Shown here piece after piece: positions 7,878 through 15,495 of a DNA stretch of 15,629 bases. Both the position numbers and the translations under genes were made by a program. Every line of letters starts with the position of its first letter. The first letter of the stretch is position 1. The notes beneath the pieces are model-generated. The model made no database searches. It worked only from the letters and a program-made list of their open reading frames with translations, and was not told where the DNA came from. This DNA is from Bacteroidia bacterium (GTDB lineage Bacteria > Planctomycetota > Phycisphaerae > Phycisphaerales > SM1A02). The stretch lies in assembly GCA_030054235.1 (NCBI GenBank), contig JASGCG010000008.1:1-15629 (forward strand), given 5' to 3'.

Positions 7878-7932
7878 GGGCCCATTCGGGCTCCGCTTGG
7901 GCATGGCCCGCCGGCGGCAGGCGTCCACGGAA

Positions 7933-8307
7933 TCAGAACCAGCCACGCTTGCCGACGAGGTAGATGCGGTTGAAGTCCTCGTCGGACTTCGTCAGATAGA
8001 GGATCCCCTCGACAAAGCCGATCACCCCCATGGCCGCTGGCCCGAGGCCGCAGGGCAGCCCGATGAGCGCCCAGCCGAGCCCGACGAAGGCACACGTGCC
8101 CAGCAGCGTGACCACGAGCATGATCACCCCGGGCACCACGGCGCCGATGACGAACTTGTGGATGCCGAAGCCGCCGAGCAGGATGCCCAGCACGCCCGCG
8201 ATGACCTTGATGCGGCTCACTCGGTCGCGGTCAAAGTCGTGCGGCGGCGGCGACATGCTGCCCAGGGGCGGGTGATACGGGGGCGGGACGGAGCCATGCG
8301 TGCTCAT
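7933..8307 (-). CDS. TM2 domain-containing membrane protein
   Basis: A 124-residue protein with a Pro-rich N-terminal tail (about 1-25, including VPPPYHPP and SPPPH) and a TM2 domain. The domain shows IAGVLGILLGGFGIHKFVIG (36-55), a first membrane helix with the family FGIHKF motif. A hydrophobic stretch follows at about 56-85, then VIGFVEGILYLTKSDEDFNRIYLVGKRGWF (95-124), which is the typical ending of bacterial TM2 proteins. Function in bacteria is unknown. The ATG overlaps the purQ stop codon (ATGA, 8304-8307), and an AGGAGG site (8315-8320) sits 7 nt upstream within the end of purQ. The gene is therefore co-transcribed and translationally coupled with purQ. Confidence 0.9.
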   Translation of the reverse strand: MSTHGSVPPPYHPPLGSMSPPPHDFDRDRVSRIKVIAGVLGILLGGFGIHKFVIGAVVPGVIMLVVTLLGTCAFVGLGWALIGLPCGLGPAAMGVIGFVEGILYLTKSDEDFNRIYLVGKRGWF

Positions 8308-9101
8308 CGTGCGACCTCCTCGCCGCGCGCGCACGCGACGGCAGCCTGGAACATGCGAAGCCCAAGTGGTGCGGTGCGACGCGCCGCCGCTGGAAGCCGA
8401 GTCCACCACGGGTGCTGCGTGAACCGCGTGTAGCGCTCCGGGTGCGGCATCAGGCCGAAGACCAGCCCGCTGGCATCGCAGAGCCCCGCGACCGCGCCCA
8501 TAGAGCCATTGAAGTTGTCGCTCGCTGCGTAACGCATGGCGACCTGGCCACGGGATTCGAGCGCCGCCAACATGGCGGTCGTGGTCACGAAGCGCCCTTC
8601 GCCGTGTGCACACGGCAGCATGCTGTCCTCGCCATCGCACGCCAAGCCGCGGGTCCACACGCAGACGGTCTCGGCGGGGATCTCCATGCGGGTCCAGCGA
8701 TCCTCGAACCGAGCGCTGGCATTGTTCGAGAGCGCGACGGTCGCCAGCGCAGGCTCGGCGGGCCAAGCACCATCGACCGGGCCAGGCAGCAGGCCTGCCT
8801 GCACCGCGATCTGAAAGCCGTTGCACGGGCAGATCATGGGTACGCGTCGCTCGATCGCCGCGCGCAGCGCCGGATAAAGGCGCTCACGGATGAGCGCAGC
8901 CATGATGCGGCCGGCCGCGATGTCATCGCCGTAACTGAAGCCGCCGGGCAGGCCGATCATGCCGAAGCGGTCGACGATCGATGGATCGCGCGCGAGCGCA
9001 GACAGCAAGATCGGCTCAGGCGTGACGCCGGCAGCCTCGAAGGCCTGCGCGAGTTCAAGATCGCAGTTGATGCCGGGAGCCGTGATGATGAGGGCCTTCA
9101 T
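8304..9101 (-). CDS. purQ: Phosphoribosylformylglycinamidine synthase, glutamine amidotransferase subunit
   Basis: Class I glutamine amidotransferase that hydrolyses glutamine and supplies ammonia to PurL at the FGAR-to-FGAM step of de novo purine synthesis. The 265-residue protein starts MKALIITAPGINCD, the usual PurQ N terminus, followed by GLPGGFSYGDDIAAGRI (50-66). The nucleophile is Cys93 in CPCNGFQIAVQAG, and His220 with Glu222 in LMPHPERY complete the triad. It is somewhat longer than the ~225-residue Bacillus-type PurQ, with extra sequence between 110 and 165 and at the C terminus. The ATG at 9101 is 5 bp beyond the purL stop; a GGTGA motif overlapping that stop can serve as ribosome-binding site. 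Its own stop overlaps the TM2 start. Identification is secure. Confidence 0.96.
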   Translation of the reverse strand: MKALIITAPGINCDLELAQAFEAAGVTPEPILLSALARDPSIVDRFGMIGLPGGFSYGDDIAAGRIMAALIRERLYPALRAAIERRVPMICPCNGFQIAVQAGLLPGPVDGAWPAEPALATVALSNNASARFEDRWTRMEIPAETVCVWTRGLACDGEDSMLPCAHGEGRFVTTTAMLAALESRGQVAMRYAASDNFNGSMGAVAGLCDASGLVFGLMPHPERYTRFTQHPWWTRLPAAARRTAPLGLRMFQAAVACARGEEVAR

Positions 9102-9106
9102 CGGAT

Positions 9107-12106
9107 TCACCAACCCTTTCCGCCGCTGCGCCATGATGCAGCGAGATCACTGAGCGACCATGAGCAACCGCCAGCCTGCAGGGCACGGTCGGACGTCGTC
9201 GTACCCACGCGGGCATGCACGATGCCTGCTGCCGAGAGCGCAGCCAGCGCTGCATCGAGCCGTGCTGGATCGATCTCCAGGAGATACCGGCTCGGCGTTT
9301 CGCTGAACGCGGCCACGAACGGATCGCTCACACCCGGCACGATGTCCAGATCGAGCTCCATGCCGAGATCGCCGGCGAACGCCATTTCGGCTGCGGCGAC
9401 CAGCACGCCTCCTTCGCTGCAGTCGTGTGCACTCAGCACATGGCCAGCGCTGATCAGCGCCGCCACGGCTCGGGCGTTGGCTGGACCAACCGCTAGATCC
9501 GTCCTGGGCAGCGCGTCGTCACCGACGGTGCTGCCGAGCGCGCGCACCTGGCTGCCACCGGTCGCGGCGGTCGTCGTTCCGACCAGAACGAGCGCGTGGC
9601 CTGCACCCTTCAAATCCATGGTCACGCATCGATCGCTGTCCTCGACCAGGCCGAAGCCCGAGATGAGCAGCGTGGGCGGAATCTGGATCGTGGTGCCATC
9701 GTCGGTCGTGAACTGGTTGTTCAGGCTGTCCTTGCCGCTGATGAAGGGCGTTCGATAGGCCTTCGCGCCGTCGTAGCACGCGTGCGAGGCCCGCACGAGC
9801 GCGCCCAAGTTGCGCGGATCCTTGCACGACGGCCAGCAGAAGTTGTCGAGGATCGCGATGCGCGATGGATCGGTACCCACGCAGACCAGGTTGCGCACGC
9901 ACTCATCGATCGCGGCCAACCCCATCCAGTAGGGATCGGCCGCAAGACCGGTCGCTAAGCCGTTGCCCATCGCCAGGCCGCGCACACTCGCGGCCACCGG
10001 TCGGATCACCGAGGCATCACCCGGTCCCGACTGCGGCCCGTGCAACGGCTTCACCACGCTCGAGCCCTGCACTTCGTGGTCGTACTGCCGGATGATCCAT
10101 TCCTTGCTGGCGATGTTCGCGCTCGCCAGCAGCGCCGTCAGCGTGCCCTGCAGGTCGCCGGCAGCGACGGCTGGATCGGCCCTCACGACCGGCGCGAAGG
10201 AAGCCGCCCAGGTGGCATCCCAGATCGCGGTCCGGGTTGGCGTGGGAATGCCGTCGTGCATGAAGTGCGTGTCGAGCGAACCGACCTCGGTGCCCTTCCA
10301 GAGCAGACGGATCGAGCGATCGGGCGTGCCGAAGGTGCCCAGATCGCACAGCTCCACGCCGTGGTCATCGCACACGGCCTGCAGCGCGGGCAGGTTCGCG
10401 CGCGGCACCGACAGCACCAGCCGCTCCTGTGCCTCGCTGATCCAGGTTTCCGTGGGGCTCAGGCCGTCGTACTTGGTGGGCGCTCGGTCCAGGTGCACCT
10501 CGGCGCCGATGGTGCCGCCCATCTCGCCGACGGCGCTGCTGAACCCGCCGGCACCGCAATCGGTCAGCGCGCTGAACAGGCACCCCTGCGCGTGGTCGCG
10601 CGCGGCGAGGATCGCATCGAGCGCGCGCTTCTCGGTGATGGCGTTGCCGATCTGCACGGCGTGGCTGAACTCATCGGCGTGCGTATCGGTGAGCTCGGCG
10701 CTGCTGAAGGTGGCACCGTGGATCCCATCACGGCCGGTGCGTCCACCGATCGCCACGATCGCATCGCCCGGCTGGACCTGGCCCTTCACGAACGCGCGCG
10801 GCATCAGGCCCACGCAACCGCAATAGACCAAGGGGTTGCCCACGTACCGGTCATCGAACCAGACCGTGCCGTTGAGGGTGGGAATCCCCATGCGGTTGCC
10901 GTAGTCGCGCACGCCGTTCACGACCTGGCGCAGGATGCGACGCGGATGCAGGCAGCCGCGCGGCACCTCGGTGCGCGTGACATCGGCCACACAGAAGATG
11001 TCGGTGCTGGCGATCGGCTTGGCACCGCGCCCGGTGCCGATGATGTCCCGGATGCAACCGCCGATGCCCGTGGCGCTGCCGCCGTAGGGCTCGATCGCGC
11101 TCGGGTGATTGTGCGTCTCGACCTTGAAGCAGACCGCCCAGGTGTCATCGAACGCGATCACGCCCGAGTTGTCCTTGAAGACCGACAGGCACCAGTCGAT
11201 GCCATCGGCCATGAGCTCGTGCGTCGCGGCCGCAACGGTCGACTTGAGCAGGTTGTGGATGACGATGCCGCCATCCACCGATTCATGGCCGGGGCGACCA
11301 TCGGTGCCGACCGGCGCGTGGCCCGGCGCAGCCGAGTAGCTCACCGTGCTCTTGAGCGTCTTGTGCACGCAGTGCTCGCTCCAGGTCTGGGCGAGCGTCT
11401 CGAGCTCGATCTCGCGTGGTTCGCGGCCGAGCGTGCGGTAGTGCGACTGGATCGCGCGCATCTCATCGAGCGACAGGAACAGGTGCGCCGAGCGCGACAT
11501 CGATTCGAGTTGCGCATCATCGAGCGGCGTGATGGGCACGCTGCGGATGGCGAGTTCGTACGGCCGGCCTTCCGGGAACGACACGGGATGGAACGGACCG
11601 TCATGGATCGCGTGGATCACCGTGTTGGCCAGGAGCCGCTGCGCCCAGCCGCGCGCCTGCGCAGCCGTGCAGCCAGTCAGGTCGAACCGCTCACCCGTGC
11701 GCACTTGCACGCGAACGCCAAGCAGCGCATGGATCGCCTCCTGCACGCTCTCGGCGGCGGGGTCCATCACGCCCGGCAAGGGGTGGATCTCGATCGTCAC
11801 GGCGCCGGGCGCGGTCGCCACGGCGCCGTCGATCATGGCCGTCTGCGTGACGGGATCAGCGAAGAGCTCTTGGGCCAGCGTGGCCAGCTGTGCAGCATCG
11901 AGCGCGCCTTCGATCAGGTACACCGATCGATGCTCCACGCGAGTGGGAACCACCTCGCCGGCAACTGCCGCGGCGGCGCACTGGCGCTGCACGCTCTCGC
12001 CGCGCATGTCGCGCTGGCCATCGGCTGGCCGCACCTCGATGCGGTGCACCCGGTGTGCAGCAAGGTGGGCGGCGTGCGGGGCAGACTGGGCTTGGACGGC
12101 GCTCAT
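9107..12106 (-). CDS. purL: Phosphoribosylformylglycinamidine synthase, synthetase subunit, with fused N-terminal PurS-like repeats
   Basis: ATP-dependent synthetase that makes FGAM from FGAR using ammonia from PurQ. The 999-residue protein is longer than the ~740-residue small PurL but lacks the C-terminal glutaminase of the ~1300-residue fused form; that function is encoded by the next gene. Residues about 19-87 and 103-170 look like two PurS units. The second is the clearer: PLPGVMDPAAESVQEAIHAL, then VRTGERFDLTG and RLLANTVIHAI. The synthetase part shows TWSEHCVHKTLKS (241-253), DNSGVIAFDDTWAVCFK, VETHNHPSAIEPYGGSATGIGG (329-350), LTDCGAGGFSSAVGEMGG, and YDHEVQGSSVVKPLHG. HDCSEGGVLVAAAEMAFAG lies near the C terminus. 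The start at 12106 lacks a Shine-Dalgarno motif but has TACACT 9 nt upstream. Only 80 bp separates it from the upstream porin stop, and there is no room for a purine riboswitch leader. Confidence 0.95.
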   Translation of the reverse strand: MSAVQAQSAPHAAHLAAHRVHRIEVRPADGQRDMRGESVQRQCAAAAVAGEVVPTRVEHRSVYLIEGALDAAQLATLAQELFADPVTQTAMIDGAVATAPGAVTIEIHPLPGVMDPAAESVQEAIHALLGVRVQVRTGERFDLTGCTAAQARGWAQRLLANTVIHAIHDGPFHPVSFPEGRPYELAIRSVPITPLDDAQLESMSRSAHLFLSLDEMRAIQSHYRTLGREPREIELETLAQTWSEHCVHKTLKSTVSYSAAPGHAPVGTDGRPGHESVDGGIVIHNLLKSTVAAATHELMADGIDWCLSVFKDNSGVIAFDDTWAVCFKVETHNHPSAIEPYGGSATGIGGCIRDIIGTGRGAKPIASTDIFCVADVTRTEVPRGCLHPRRILRQVVNGVRDYGNRMGIPTLNGTVWFDDRYVGNPLVYCGCVGLMPRAFVKGQVQPGDAIVAIGGRTGRDGIHGATFSSAELTDTHADEFSHAVQIGNAITEKRALDAILAARDHAQGCLFSALTDCGAGGFSSAVGEMGGTIGAEVHLDRAPTKYDGLSPTETWISEAQERLVLSVPRANLPALQAVCDDHGVELCDLGTFGTPDRSIRLLWKGTEVGSLDTHFMHDGIPTPTRTAIWDATWAASFAPVVRADPAVAAGDLQGTLTALLASANIASKEWIIRQYDHEVQGSSVVKPLHGPQSGPGDASVIRPVAASVRGLAMGNGLATGLAADPYWMGLAAIDECVRNLVCVGTDPSRIAILDNFCWPSCKDPRNLGALVRASHACYDGAKAYRTPFISGKDSLNNQFTTDDGTTIQIPPTLLISGFGLVEDSDRCVTMDLKGAGHALVLVGTTTAATGGSQVRALGSTVGDDALPRTDLAVGPANARAVAALISAGHVLSAHDCSEGGVLVAAAEMAFAGDLGMELDLDIVPGVSDPFVAAFSETPSRYLLEIDPARLDAALAALSAAGIVHARVGTTTSDRALQAGGCSWSLSDLAASWRSGGKGW

Positions 12107-12115
12107 CGGAGCGCG

Positions 12116-12121
12116 AGTGTA
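12116..12121 (-). promoter_or_regulatory. Candidate -10 box (TANNNT) for purL
   Basis: TACACT on the minus strand ends 9 nt before the purL ATG. If used, the transcript would carry a leader of only a few bases. No -35 hexamer is recognisable, and read-through from the porin upstream cannot be excluded because I see no strong terminator between 12107 and 12186. Confidence 0.33.
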
Positions 12122-12186
12122 GGGGAACCCCGACACCCGTCCGTCGCGCCACATCCCTGGAAATCACGCCGTTTCCGGCACACCCG

Positions 12187-13866
12187 TCAGAACATCAGCT
12201 GGAAGCTGCTCCGGAAGACGAACTCGCCGTCCTCGCTCACGCGCCAACCGGCGACCGAGTCGTACCAAGCCGGCGACAGGTCCGTGAAGTTCACGCCCAT
12301 GTCGGTCGTCCACTTCAGGTCCTGCCCATCGAGGTACCAAACCAGCCCGGCCGTCAGCATGGTCATGGTGTGCTCTTCGCCAAACAACTGGTCGGCAGTG
12401 CCGCTGGCCGACAGGTCTCCAAACTGCATCTCGCCTGCCTCGAATCGAAGGAAGCCCTCGTGCTTCTGGGTGAAGTACATCGACCCCTGAATGACGGCAC
12501 CCCAGATGTTGGTCGCGTCCGGGATGGCAAACAACGGACTGGATGAGGACACGTTCCCGTCAAGGAAGGCGCTGTCGGACTGGATGTGATGCCAGTACGC
12601 GCTGGCAAAGACCGAGGCCCCGCCCAACTGCCAGGACAGGTCCGACGTCAATCCGAACCACTCATTTTCACCGAAGTTGCCGGCATCCCCGGTTCGGAAC
12701 GGGGTCGACACTGAGTAATGCGCAGCGACTCCGACGAGAACGCCCGACTCGTCGCCGCTCGGGCTCGTGAACTGGGCAAACTGCTCCCACGCACCGGCAA
12801 GTTTGTGCTCCAGCCTCGAGTTGAGTGACCACTGGGCATCAGTGACGTACCACGGACGGTTCATGGGCTGGGTTCCAACCAACTGGAACTGGCCAGCAAG
12901 ATTGTCGGTGCCGCCGTCGTCGAACGAGAGTCTCCAGCGCCAGTCATCCGTCAGGCTCTCCAGCTCCAGCCCCTGCGTGTACCACAGCCCCAAGTGGTAA
13001 TCGATCACGCTTCGGTCGACTGCCATTTGATTGCTGTCGGCGATGAGCGTCTCGCGACTGAATGGCGTTCGGTATTGCCCGACACGGAGCGACCACTGGT
13101 CATCGAAGGCCACACGCACCCACGCATCGGCCAGTTGGATCGGGCCGGCGCCCTCACCGAACAATGGATAGTACGGGCTCGAGTTCTGGTCATTCAGGAT
13201 GACCGCATTTGAGTTCACCCAGTAGCCCTTCACCATGTAGCTCACATCGGGACTGAACAGGTGGCCGTTGATCCAGAGCGAGCTCCAAGGCCCAAGATCG
13301 AAGCCCTCACGGTCCTCCTGCTCATCGCCATCACCGCTGGCAACGACGTTCTCGGGCAGATCGCGGATGTTGCTCCAGATGTAGCGGGTCTGCATCAGGC
13401 CGCCGAACTTCATCAGGAAGCGGCCATCGGAGCTGCGGAGGAAGAAGCCATCGTTCCAGCCGGCGGTCGACACATCGCCGCGCAGGCTGGCGTAGTTGCC
13501 GCTTTCGGCCATCGCATCGCGCACGATCGAGCGGATCTCGTCGGCGCGCTCGGCGGTCAGCGTGCGCTCGCTGTCCTTCTGGCGGAGCTCGTTCACTTCG
13601 CCTTCGAGCGATTCGTTGCGGCGCTCGAGCGCATCGAGCCGCTTGAGCAGCGCCCCCATGTCGGTGGCTGAACTGGGCGCGCCGGCGCCTGACGCCGAGG
13701 GTTGGTCGCTCAGCCAAGGGCTGCTTGCAGGGGCCGGGTCATCGGACTGGGCAGCGGCTTGCCCGCCGTGGCCAGACAGCCCACCTAGCGCCACGACCGC
13801 AGCCGCCAGCATCGAGCGGCTGATGCAGGCACCAGGGCATGGCACACCTTGCGCGGAGCGGATCAT
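12187..13866 (-). CDS. Outer-membrane porin with N-terminal coiled coil (phosphate-selective porin O/P-like)
   Basis: A 559-residue predicted outer-membrane beta-barrel. A signal peptide (hydrophobic MLAAAVVALGG around 19-29, likely cut near AAAQ, 37-40) leads to a Pro/Ser/Ala-rich linker. A heptad-like coiled coil LLKRLDALERRNESLEGEVNELRQ (about 73-96) follows, then the barrel from about residue 134 (STAGWNDGFFLRSSDGRF). Alternating aromatic strands run to the end, which is FQLMF, the terminal phenylalanine expected of BAM substrates. GQYRTPFSRETL recurs in the paralogue upstream (GQYRTPFTRATL), as do the IRxxVRDAxA and TAGxxxGxFxxSxDGxF blocks. The mature part has no cysteine. The start is uncertain: ATG 13866 has only a GGCGG-like motif, and an in-frame ATG at 13926 would add 20 residues with no better site. 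Porin identity is secure; substrate is unknown, and 'phosphate-selective' is only the family label. Confidence 0.82.
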   Translation of the reverse strand: MIRSAQGVPCPGACISRSMLAAAVVALGGLSGHGGQAAAQSDDPAPASSPWLSDQPSASGAGAPSSATDMGALLKRLDALERRNESLEGEVNELRQKDSERTLTAERADEIRSIVRDAMAESGNYASLRGDVSTAGWNDGFFLRSSDGRFLMKFGGLMQTRYIWSNIRDLPENVVASGDGDEQEDREGFDLGPWSSLWINGHLFSPDVSYMVKGYWVNSNAVILNDQNSSPYYPLFGEGAGPIQLADAWVRVAFDDQWSLRVGQYRTPFSRETLIADSNQMAVDRSVIDYHLGLWYTQGLELESLTDDWRWRLSFDDGGTDNLAGQFQLVGTQPMNRPWYVTDAQWSLNSRLEHKLAGAWEQFAQFTSPSGDESGVLVGVAAHYSVSTPFRTGDAGNFGENEWFGLTSDLSWQLGGASVFASAYWHHIQSDSAFLDGNVSSSSPLFAIPDATNIWGAVIQGSMYFTQKHEGFLRFEAGEMQFGDLSASGTADQLFGEEHTMTMLTAGLVWYLDGQDLKWTTDMGVNFTDLSPAWYDSVAGWRVSEDGEFVFRSSFQLMF

Positions 13867-13879
13867 GAGCGAGCCGCCA

Positions 13880-13885
13880 AGCGTA
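13880..13885 (-). promoter_or_regulatory. Candidate -10 box (TANNNT) for the first complete porin
   Basis: TACGCT on the minus strand ends 13 nt before the ATG at 13866, which would give a leader of about 6 nt. The evidence is limited to the hexamer and its position. Confidence 0.22.
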
Positions 13886-14064
13886 GATGAAAGCTGGCCT
13901 CGATACGGATCAGGAGGCATCGACATGCTCTGTATCGACCGTTCGGGGGCATTCGTTCACAGCAGTAGGACAATCTGGCCAAGCGCCCGCGGCGGAGCAC
14001 CGACCGCCGATGGCCGAGTCGTGCATGTGCGCCTGATAACAGCGTGATTCCACAATGAATCAGA

Positions 14065-14084
14065 GGCCGGCCCGAAGGCCGGCC
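14065..14084 (-). terminator. GGCCGGCC-UUCG terminator hairpin of the second porin
   Basis: On the minus strand GGCCGGCC, loop TTCG and GGCCGGCC form an 8-bp stem closed by C(UUCG)G, extendable by a G-U pair. It lies 58 nt after the porin stop. The same hairpin, two pairs longer, recurs at 15527-15550 after the next porin gene. The plus strand continues to a TTTT at 14093-14096, so it could also act in the other direction. Confidence 0.75.
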
Positions 14085-14102
14085 CGCGTGCGTTTTCATG
14101 CA

Positions 14103-14121
14103 GCCAAGCAGGGAGCCTGGC
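14103..14121 (-). other. Conserved hairpin between porin stop and terminator
   Basis: Minus-strand RNA can pair GCCAGGC with GCUUGGC around a UCCCU loop, seven pairs including one G-U. The equivalent hairpin at 15568-15586 has GCCAGGCG with CGCCUGGC, all Watson-Crick. Conservation of pairing despite base changes suggests an RNA structure in the porin 3' untranslated region. Confidence 0.5.
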
Positions 14122-14130
14122 GCGGGTTCG

Positions 14131-14144
14131 GATCCCAGGGGATC
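14131..14144. repeat. Palindrome GATCCC-AG-GGGATC across the porin stop codon
   Basis: Two perfect 6-bp arms with a 2-bp centre overlap the TGA stop at 14143-14145. The same palindrome, with GA at the centre, is at 15596-15609 across the stop of the third porin gene. The first complete porin (stop at 12187) does not have it. Confidence 0.55.
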
Positions 14145-15492
14145 AGAACATGAACTGCAATTGAGTCAGGAAGCTGGTGTCGAAATTGCTCATCTCGCCG
14201 AACGCCCCCTGCTGGAAGAGCTGATTGGCAGCGCGCCCATCTGCTTCCAGCGGCACGCAAACCTGCGCAGTCAGCTTGCAGCCATTGCCGTGCAGGTACC
14301 AGTTGAAGCCCGACTGGATGTAGCTGCCCTGCACCCGATCACCCCGGAACACATCCAGGTAGTTCCAGGCACCCCAGAACTCGACCGACTCGGTCAGGAA
14401 GGCGCCACCCTGAATGGAGAAGCCGTACTCATCCTCGCCGAGTTCGATGCTGGTGGGCGTGTCTTCTTCCTTGCCGTTTCGGTAGGCATAGGCCACCGAC
14501 AGGTTGGCTCCGCCGAACATCATGGTCGCATCGGCCGTGAAGCCATCGACCAAGTCACCGGCTGAATCAACCCCATAGTTACCCACACCCGAACTGTCGC
14601 TCCGCAGGTACGCCGCGCCCAAGAGCATGCCGAATGATTCGCCGCGGAAACTGGTTTCCTTCTCGAACTGGGCCCACCCCCCGACGACGAGCCACTCCAC
14701 GCGGGCAGCACCGTTGAACGTCTCGGCGTTGTCGCCAAAGACAGGGGGTACCGCGCTGATGTCAGTGCCACTCGTCCATGAACTGTTGGTGGCACCAATC
14801 GCGTTGCCGACCGACACCATGGCCCGAATGGCATCGCTGCCCCACGTGCCCATGATGCCCTGCTGGTAGCCAGCCGAGAAGTCGTAGTCCATCGGGCTGT
14901 AGTCGGCCATGAGCTGCACGCCATCACCCACGAGGGTGGCGCGCGTGAACGGCGTTCGGTACTGACCGGTCACCACGCCGAAGCCGGAGCCCAGCTTCTT
15001 GGTGATGCTCGCATCAGCCAGCGTAAAGGTGTTGGCATCTTCACCGTACGGCGTGGTGTAGGGGCTGTAGTTGAAGACCACGCGATACGCCCACGACGGG
15101 TCGAACATATGCCCGCCGAAGTCGAACTGGTTGCGGCGATTCTCGAAGCCCATGTCCGAGTCGGTGTCGAATTCCCACACGAAGCGCACCTGCTCAAGCA
15201 CGCCCACGCGAAGGCTGAAGTTGCCATCGGCGCTACTCATGAAGAGGCCGTTGTCGTAGCCCGCCGTCGCACCGCTGCCCTGCAGGCTGGTGCGACTCGA
15301 TGCATCAGCGAGCGCATCACGCACCGTGGCGCGGATGTCGGCGGCACGCTGGGTGGTCAGGGCATCATTGGCCTGCAACTGCGCGAACTCGGCGAGTTCA
15401 GCGCGGAGCGCGGCCAATTCAGCCTGAACCGTATCGCTTGATTGGGTGACGGTGACGCTGGTCGCCACCACGACGGACACTACAGAGATCAT
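14143..15492 (-). CDS. Outer-membrane porin with N-terminal coiled coil, paralogue of the downstream porin
   Basis: A 449-residue predicted outer-membrane beta-barrel. A hydrophobic signal-like segment ISVVSVVVATSVTV (2-15) is followed by a coiled coil VQAELAALRAELAEFAQLQ (about 22-40). Barrel strands start near residue 75 (ATAGYDNGLFMSSADGNFSL), and the end is TQLQFMF with a terminal Phe for BAM recognition. It shares GQYRTPFTRATL and the N-terminal blocks with the porin at 12187-13866 but is about 110 residues shorter. Its only two cysteines (405 and 412, CKLTAQVC) lie close to the C terminus. The ATG at 15492 has no Shine-Dalgarno and gives an uncharged n-region. An in-frame TTG at 15519 would add MRGRYSPRP and supply arginines. 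The gene is preceded by the terminator of the third porin and followed by its own. Substrate is unknown. Confidence 0.82.
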   Translation of the reverse strand: MISVVSVVVATSVTVTQSSDTVQAELAALRAELAEFAQLQANDALTTQRAADIRATVRDALADASSRTSLQGSGATAGYDNGLFMSSADGNFSLRVGVLEQVRFVWEFDTDSDMGFENRRNQFDFGGHMFDPSWAYRVVFNYSPYTTPYGEDANTFTLADASITKKLGSGFGVVTGQYRTPFTRATLVGDGVQLMADYSPMDYDFSAGYQQGIMGTWGSDAIRAMVSVGNAIGATNSSWTSGTDISAVPPVFGDNAETFNGAARVEWLVVGGWAQFEKETSFRGESFGMLLGAAYLRSDSSGVGNYGVDSAGDLVDGFTADATMMFGGANLSVAYAYRNGKEEDTPTSIELGEDEYGFSIQGGAFLTESVEFWGAWNYLDVFRGDRVQGSYIQSGFNWYLHGNGCKLTAQVCVPLEADGRAANQLFQQGAFGEMSNFDTSFLTQLQFMF

Positions 15493-15495
15493 GGG

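Noticed and set aside
6345..7973. Plus-strand open frame of about 540 codons opposite the DUF4139 gene
   Set aside because: Antisense shadow of a recognisable gene; it runs through the terminator and has no family motif.
9131..9150. Second copy of the GTGATGCA operator-like site at the end of purL
   Set aside because: Only a partial match (ATGATGCAGCGAGATCAC) inside coding sequence; the arms are not complementary over the full length.
12107..12186. Terminator or purine riboswitch before purL
   Set aside because: Only a GCCG-GAAA-CGGC mini-hairpin and a GGGG-AA-CCCC palindrome with too small a loop are present, and there is no space for an aptamer of about 65 nt or more between porin stop and purL start beyond this.
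10040..12490. Long plus-strand open frame of about 816 codons opposite purL
   Set aside because: It is fully antisense to purL, whose product has many conserved motifs. Its composition (Arg, His, Asp and Ala-rich) is that of a GC-rich shadow frame.
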